DNA of 64,000 nucleotides from assembly GCF_042681745.1 (NCBI RefSeq), contig NZ_JBHUGF010000010.1, positions 1,178,001 through 1,242,000 of the forward strand, in the 5' to 3' direction. This DNA comes from Saccharibacillus nicotianae (GTDB lineage Bacteria > Bacillota > Bacilli > Paenibacillales > Paenibacillaceae). The notes under the pieces were generated by a model, which had not been told where the DNA came from, made no database searches, and was given only the letters and a program-made list of their open reading frames with translations. The translations under genes and the position numbers were made by a program. This document shows, one piece after another, positions 60,346 to 64,000 of this stretch (within the stretch, counting starts at the first letter, position 1; each line of letters begins with the position of its first letter).

Positions 60346-61794
60346 ATGAAATTTAAAAAATACGTTGTTTATAGTGTGATTGCATTAGCTATTTTGCTTT
60401 GCTTTTATGCGGTATTGGCATGGGGAAAACAAGGTCATTTATTGAATGCAGAAGCATCAACTTCTATACCGACTGCTTACGTTGAATCAGATATAATCAA
60501 TGCTAGCTTCAAAGTCGCCGGTAGAGTCGATCAATTGCTTGTCAAAGAAGGACAGCAAGTGAAAAAAGGGCAGATTATTGCTCGTCTGGAGAGCAAAGAA
60601 TTACAAAATAAAGTAGCGCAAGCTCAAGCGGCGGTCGAGACTGCAAACGCTAATGTAGCACAAGCCCAAGCGGGTGTTGAACAAGCGCAAGCAGGAGTAA
60701 CTCAAGCGCAAGCAGGCAAAGTACAAGCTAGTGCAAGCGTGACAGAAGCCCAGGCGGCAGTAAATGCTGCGCAGGTGAAAAAAAGTCAAAGCGAAATGAC
60801 AGTCGATGTTACAGCGAATACCGCTTCTAGCAAAATCCAAGAAGCTCAAGCTGCTGCCAAAGCGGCTAAATCCAAATGGGAAGCACTTCAAAGTGGAGCC
60901 AGACCTGAAGAGATTCAACAAGCCAAAGTGAATATGCAAATAGCAAAAGAAGCACTTGCAACAGTAAATAAAAGTCTCAAACGGGTACAGCAATTGCATA
61001 CCAACGGGTTAGCGACCGAAGCCGCACTCGATCAAGCTACTATTGAACAAAAACAGGCACAGGCGAAATACGATGCAGCAGTTCAACAACTACAATTAGT
61101 ACAAAAAGGAAGTCGTCCACAAGAAATTGCTGCGGCACAAGCCCAATATGAACAAGCATTAGCAAGTATTAAAGAAGCGGAAGCCGAACAAGGGCAAGTG
61201 TCTTTGCAACAAGAAGGAGTTAAAGCGGCAACAGCAGGTATTGATCAAGCACAGGGAGCTGTAGCCCAAGCTCAAGGTGCTGTTGCTCAAGCTCAAGGAG
61301 CGATCGAACAAGCAACAGCTACACTCACACAAGCCAAATCCAAAGTTAAAGCAGCCCGTTCGCAAGTGAGTCAAGCGAAAGCTGCTTTACAAGAAGCACA
61401 AACGTATTTTAGCTATACGGTACTACGTGCTTCTGTTGATGGAATCATACAGTCTAAGTCTTTAAATGTAGGTGAGATGGCGAGTGCAGGCTTCCCTGTC
61501 TACGCACTAGAGACTACGAGCCAGCGCTGGGCGAAATTTTATGTAACAGAAACAGATCTGAATGGACTCCGAGTCGGTGATCCTGTTCAAGTGACTTTAC
61601 TTTCTGACAATACGGTTGTGAAAGGAAAAGTAAGTGTAATTGATGCCGCCGCTGACTTTGCTATTCAAAAGCCGAGTCAAACTTCTGGCGATACAGATAT
61701 CCGTTCCTTCGGAGTCAAAGTAGCATTGCTGAACCTACCCGCTACAGTACCGACAGGTTCAACGGTTATTTTCCATGGTAAAGGGGTTCAGTAA
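60346..61794 (+). CDS. HlyD family membrane-fusion protein with long Ala/Gln coiled coil
   Basis: 482 residues: N-terminal membrane anchor (VVYSVIALAILLCFYAVLAW), barrel-sandwich half (ASFKVAGRVDQLLVKEGQQVKKGQIIARLE), and a long coiled-coil hairpin (about 85-345) of Ala/Gln repeats (AQAQAGVEQAQAGVTQAQAG; AQGAVAQAQGAVAQAQGA). Two related segments, SGARPEEIQQAK and KGSRPQEIAAAQ, sit within it. The second lipoyl half and beta domains follow (VLRASVDGIIQSKSLNVGEM, RWAKFYVTETDLNGLRVGDPVQV). It partners the ABC-2 permease that starts 1 nt after its stop. AGGAGGAG precedes ATG 60346. Confidence 0.92.
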   Translation: MKFKKYVVYSVIALAILLCFYAVLAWGKQGHLLNAEASTSIPTAYVESDIINASFKVAGRVDQLLVKEGQQVKKGQIIARLESKELQNKVAQAQAAVETANANVAQAQAGVEQAQAGVTQAQAGKVQASASVTEAQAAVNAAQVKKSQSEMTVDVTANTASSKIQEAQAAAKAAKSKWEALQSGARPEEIQQAKVNMQIAKEALATVNKSLKRVQQLHTNGLATEAALDQATIEQKQAQAKYDAAVQQLQLVQKGSRPQEIAAAQAQYEQALASIKEAEAEQGQVSLQQEGVKAATAGIDQAQGAVAQAQGAVAQAQGAIEQATATLTQAKSKVKAARSQVSQAKAALQEAQTYFSYTVLRASVDGIIQSKSLNVGEMASAGFPVYALETTSQRWAKFYVTETDLNGLRVGDPVQVTLLSDNTVVKGKVSVIDAAADFAIQKPSQTSGDTDIRSFGVKVALLNLPATVPTGSTVIFHGKGVQ

Positions 61795-61795
61795 T

Positions 61796-63010
61796 ATGGA
61801 ACGACTTACGATAGGGAAAGTATTCCGCGAAGAACTGGGCTTAATGCTAAAAGACAAAAAGCTAATTATTATTTTGTTGATTACACCGATTCTGTATTCT
61901 GTCTTATTTGGATTTTTGTATTCACATGAACGAATCACAGAAATTCCGATCGTTGTTTATGATGGCGACAATTCGCAATTGAGCCGGCAAATTATTCAAG
62001 CATTCGATGCTACCGATACATTTGCTGTTACCAAGCAAAGCTGGAATCAAGACGATATTGTTCAACAAGTAGAAGAGGGGCAATTTAAAGTAGGATTGAT
62101 TATACCTAATGACTTTTCAGCTTCACTCAAGCATGGTGAAAATGTTCCGATCCTGACAGTGATTGATGGTAGTAATCTTATGTACTCCAACAGTGCTAGC
62201 CGGATTGCAAATCAGGTCATTAGTAGTGTTAGTGCAGGTGCATCGATGAAAGCATTGGAGCAAAAAGGAATGAATAGCGATCAAGCGAATTCTGTTTTTA
62301 GCACGATTCCGTTTCGCTCACGCGTCTTATACAATCCGGTGTATAATTACAAATTATTTATGCCGATTGGTGTGATCTCAACAGCGCTTCAGCAATGTTT
62401 ATTGCTCGGCATTGCTTTGTCTTGTACAAGGGATAAAGAACTTGGAACATGGAGTCGGTTTTATCAGTGGCGACATACGCCATGGAGACTGGCGATTGCG
62501 AAGCTGACGCCTTATTTTCTAGCAGGAATGGTTAATGTGATTACAGTGTTTAGCATAGCGGCTTTTGCATTTCATATTCCTTTCAAAGGACAGTTATTTC
62601 CGTTTCTTCTGATTGCGATTGCTTTTAATCTGGCATTATGTGGATTAGGATTTTTGTTCAGTCTGTTCTCACGTACCAAAGTAGATGCTACCCAGACATT
62701 GATGCTGATTGCTGTGCCTTCTTTTATGTTGTCGGGGTATACATGGCCATTAGAAGCAATGCCTGCATTTTTGCAAATGGTTGCCAAAGCGTTACCACTA
62801 ACGTATTATCTGGATGCAGTGCGGGCGATTACGTTAAAAGGGCAAGGGATATCTGCGATTGTGCACGATCTACTAGCACTTAGCCTTATCGGATTGATTA
62901 GCTTATTGATTGCACTTATTGCTTATCCGTTAGCATTCAAGAAGTCTGAATTACAAGAACAGGAAAAAGTTATCCAAGTAGAGCAGACAGCCTTAGATTC
63001 AAAATATTAA
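61796..63010 (+). CDS. ABC-2 type transporter permease (YhhJ/YbhR-like)
   Basis: 404 residues: an N-terminal helix (LIIILLITPILYSVLFGFLY), a large outer domain (IPIVVYDGDNSQLSRQIIQAF...FKVGLIIPNDFSASLKHG), then five C-terminal helices with the ABC-2 region RFYQWRHTPWRLAIAKLTPYFLAG and LSGYTWPLEAMPAFLQMVAKALPLTYYLDAVRAI. Start at ATG 61796 (AAAGGGG 9 nt upstream). With the HlyD protein it forms an exporter, but no ATPase gene is present, so the energising subunit is elsewhere or the pair is unconventional. Likely cargo: hydrophobic drugs or toxic compounds (inference). Confidence 0.88.
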   Translation: MERLTIGKVFREELGLMLKDKKLIIILLITPILYSVLFGFLYSHERITEIPIVVYDGDNSQLSRQIIQAFDATDTFAVTKQSWNQDDIVQQVEEGQFKVGLIIPNDFSASLKHGENVPILTVIDGSNLMYSNSASRIANQVISSVSAGASMKALEQKGMNSDQANSVFSTIPFRSRVLYNPVYNYKLFMPIGVISTALQQCLLLGIALSCTRDKELGTWSRFYQWRHTPWRLAIAKLTPYFLAGMVNVITVFSIAAFAFHIPFKGQLFPFLLIAIAFNLALCGLGFLFSLFSRTKVDATQTLMLIAVPSFMLSGYTWPLEAMPAFLQMVAKALPLTYYLDAVRAITLKGQGISAIVHDLLALSLIGLISLLIALIAYPLAFKKSELQEQEKVIQVEQTALDSKY

Positions 63011-63071
63011 TAATATTTGTACCATAGATGCAGACATGGTAAAATAAGAAAAATTCAATATACCAAACGCG

Positions 63072-63112
63072 AAGCACGCGCCATCCTTAACAGGGTAGCT
63101 CGTGCTTTTTTT
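63072..63112 (+). terminator. intrinsic terminator after the exporter operon
   Basis: AAGCACG (63072-63078) pairs with CGTGCTT (63101-63107), with weaker inner pairing, followed by T's. Confidence 0.75.
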
Positions 63113-63141
63113 GCTTTGGAAATACAAAGGAGAGTAATAAT

Positions 63142-63186
63142 ATGTTAGAAGAGCAGCAAAAACTTGTATTAGTGGTAAATCTGTAG
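63142..63186 (+). other. 14-codon ORF with a strong ribosome site
   Basis: AAAGGAG is followed 9 nt later by ATG and the short peptide MLEEQQKLVLVVNL, then TAG. It may be a gene remnant, a leader peptide or chance. The rest of the 319-bp gap 63011-63329 holds only the terminator and a -10-like TATAAT near 63294 for the next gene. Confidence 0.3.
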
Positions 63187-63329
63187 TATATTATAACTAT
63201 CTTAATATTAAGATAATTAACTTTATGTTTATTATTAAGAGAATTAGATACTTCCAATAGACATCCAATTTCGCTAATAAGGTGTGTTTGTGTATAATAG
63301 GAACAGGGAAGTGAAAGGAGAGAGTACAA

Positions 63330-63557
63330 ATGATAGTAAGTTTGAATCGTATAAATGAATTGGCTAAAAAGCAACGTGAAGAAGGTCTGACTGCTGAAGA
63401 GAAAGCGGAACAGCAAGTCTTGCGTAAAGAATATTTAAGTGAAATCCGTGGACAGGTACTGAGTACTTTCTCAGGTTTGACTGTTGTGGATGAATTAGGA
63501 AATGATGTTACACCCGATAAAATTCGTATGGAAAAAGAACAAGGTAAACGTCAATAG
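63330..63557 (+). CDS. DUF896 (YnzC/UPF0291) family protein
   Basis: 75-residue helical-hairpin protein: RINELAKKQREEGLTAEEKAEQQVLRKEYLSEIRGQVLSTFSGLTVVDELGNDVTPDKIR. This matches the family throughout (INELAKK...GLT..E..EQ..LR..YL...R). B. subtilis YnzC lies near the SOS genes; its function is unknown. AAAGGAG precedes ATG 63330. A terminator follows. Confidence 0.93.
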   Translation: MIVSLNRINELAKKQREEGLTAEEKAEQQVLRKEYLSEIRGQVLSTFSGLTVVDELGNDVTPDKIRMEKEQGKRQ

Positions 63558-63602
63558 TATAGGATTGGCTTTATGCATTATCAATATTCTAATAGTTAAC
63601 AA

Positions 63603-63638
63603 AAGAACCTGCTCACTTTTAATAGTGGCAGGTTTTTT
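63603..63638 (+). terminator. intrinsic terminator after DUF896
   Basis: AACCTGC plus CACT pairs with AGTG plus GCAGGTT (one bulge), followed by six T's. Confidence 0.85.
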
Positions 63639-63666
63639 CTGTATCTATTCTTTGTATATATGCCTT

Positions 63667-64000
63667 TTATAAATAAGCTCCAAACAATTGGCGTGCTCGA
63701 TCCCAATTGACTCCTAATTCGCCTTGCCATGCTGCCCAGGGCATCTCCATATCGGAACGACCTTTAGTATTATTGAGATTGACCTCAGGATCTACAATAT
63801 CTTCAAATGAAGTCCATGTTAATGGGTCAAGGGATATCTGCAAATTAGGCAGAATCCCTGCAATCGCTAATGTTTGTAAAATATCGCGCCGGGAACCTGC
63901 ATTTCCTTTGATTAATTTGGCAGCAGTAAGACGCTTCTCATATGAACCAGGAGTGTCATCTTTATGAGCTTGATCCAAATGATGCAGTAGATTGCGAAAA
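63667..64000 (-). CDS. hypothetical protein, 3' part
   Basis: Not recognised. The visible C-terminal 110 or so residues continue in frame to the window edge (...RNLLHHLDQAHKDDTPGSYEK), so the TTG at 63978 need not be the start. Seen: a helical segment with SRRDILQTLAIAGILPNL, then an acidic/Trp-rich end (TWTSFEDIVDPEVNLNNTKGRSDMEMPWAAWQGELGVNWDRARQLFG). The neighbour is the convergent DUF896 gene. Nothing more can be said without the upstream half. Confidence 0.65.
   Translation of the reverse strand, partial: FRNLLHHLDQAHKDDTPGSYEKRLTAAKLIKGNAGSRRDILQTLAIAGILPNLQISLDPLTWTSFEDIVDPEVNLNNTKGRSDMEMPWAAWQGELGVNWDRARQLFGAYL

Noticed and set aside
60601..61374. Dense short repeats in the HlyD gene, suggestive of a repeat array
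   Set aside because: They are codon-level repeats of an Ala/Gln coiled coil in an intact frame, with no regular spacers; not CRISPR. The minus-strand ORFs here are shadows.

Overview
The window reads as chromosomal DNA of a low-GC Gram-positive bacterium of the Paenibacillaceae, most likely Paenibacillus or a close relative. The signs are strong AGGAGG-type ribosome binding sites, frequent TTG/GTG starts, a YesM/YesN-type two-component pair beside an extracellular sugar-binding lipoprotein, a secreted protein with a copper-amine-oxidase-N stalk domain, and Bacillus-like rbs and bgl operons. Most genes are housekeeping or accessory metabolism. No rRNA, tRNA, IS element, prophage or CRISPR array was recognised.

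Layout. 1-5 kb: 3' part of a histidine kinase, its AraC-type response regulator and an orphan sugar-binding lipoprotein. 5-9 kb: minus-strand MFS transporter, a glycine-rich-domain (GRDP-like) protein and an M20 amidohydrolase. 9-12.5 kb: a polar amino-acid ABC importer in which binding protein and permease are fused, its ATPase, and a NamA-type old yellow enzyme. 12.9-17.5 kb: a secreted protein with two histidine-bearing helical repeats, then a pspA gene with a sigma-W-like promoter followed by DUF350, DUF4178 and DUF4247 genes. 18-20.5 kb: moeA, mobB and an FMN reductase. 20.8-23.4 kb: a XerS-like recombinase, a GNAT acetyltransferase and an SDR. 23.4-25.1 kb: an AT-rich islet with a possible MbcA/ParS-type antitoxin-like protein, a 72-residue orphan and a GIY-YIG/DUF4357 protein. 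25-33 kb: DUF2625, a CBM9-like protein plus an 887-residue transglutaminase-like protein, small membrane and YdcF proteins, two unknown acidic proteins and an aldo/keto reductase.

33.5-39.5 kb: complete ribose operon rbsRKDACB with a 14-bp LacI-type operator. 39.6-43.5 kb: two MerR/SDR cassettes in opposite gene order around a multi-spanning membrane protein. Each has a MerR-type promoter with a 19-bp spacer and a GGAGT..ACTC operator core. 43.6-48.5 kb (minus): a beta-glucoside system (licT-like antiterminator, PTS EIIBCA, 6-phospho-beta-glucosidase) with an RNA antiterminator/terminator switch before each of the three genes.

48.7-64 kb: a YidC paralogue, lrgA/lrgB-like genes, an alpha/beta hydrolase, a divergent SDR/LysR pair, a zinc CDF exporter with an operator-like inverted repeat over its promoter and a convergent ArsR-type zinc sensor, an NlpC/P60 hydrolase preceded by an orphan terminator, DinB, CGNR and methyltransferase proteins, and a LysR gene divergent from an HlyD plus ABC-2 permease pair that lacks an ATPase. 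A DUF896 protein and the 3' end of an unknown gene close the window.

No single locus stands out as a proven new system. The best candidates are the twin MerR/SDR cassettes, the stress-promoter pspA-DUF350-DUF4178-DUF4247 cluster, the AT-rich islet and the terminator-containing leader near 56 kb.
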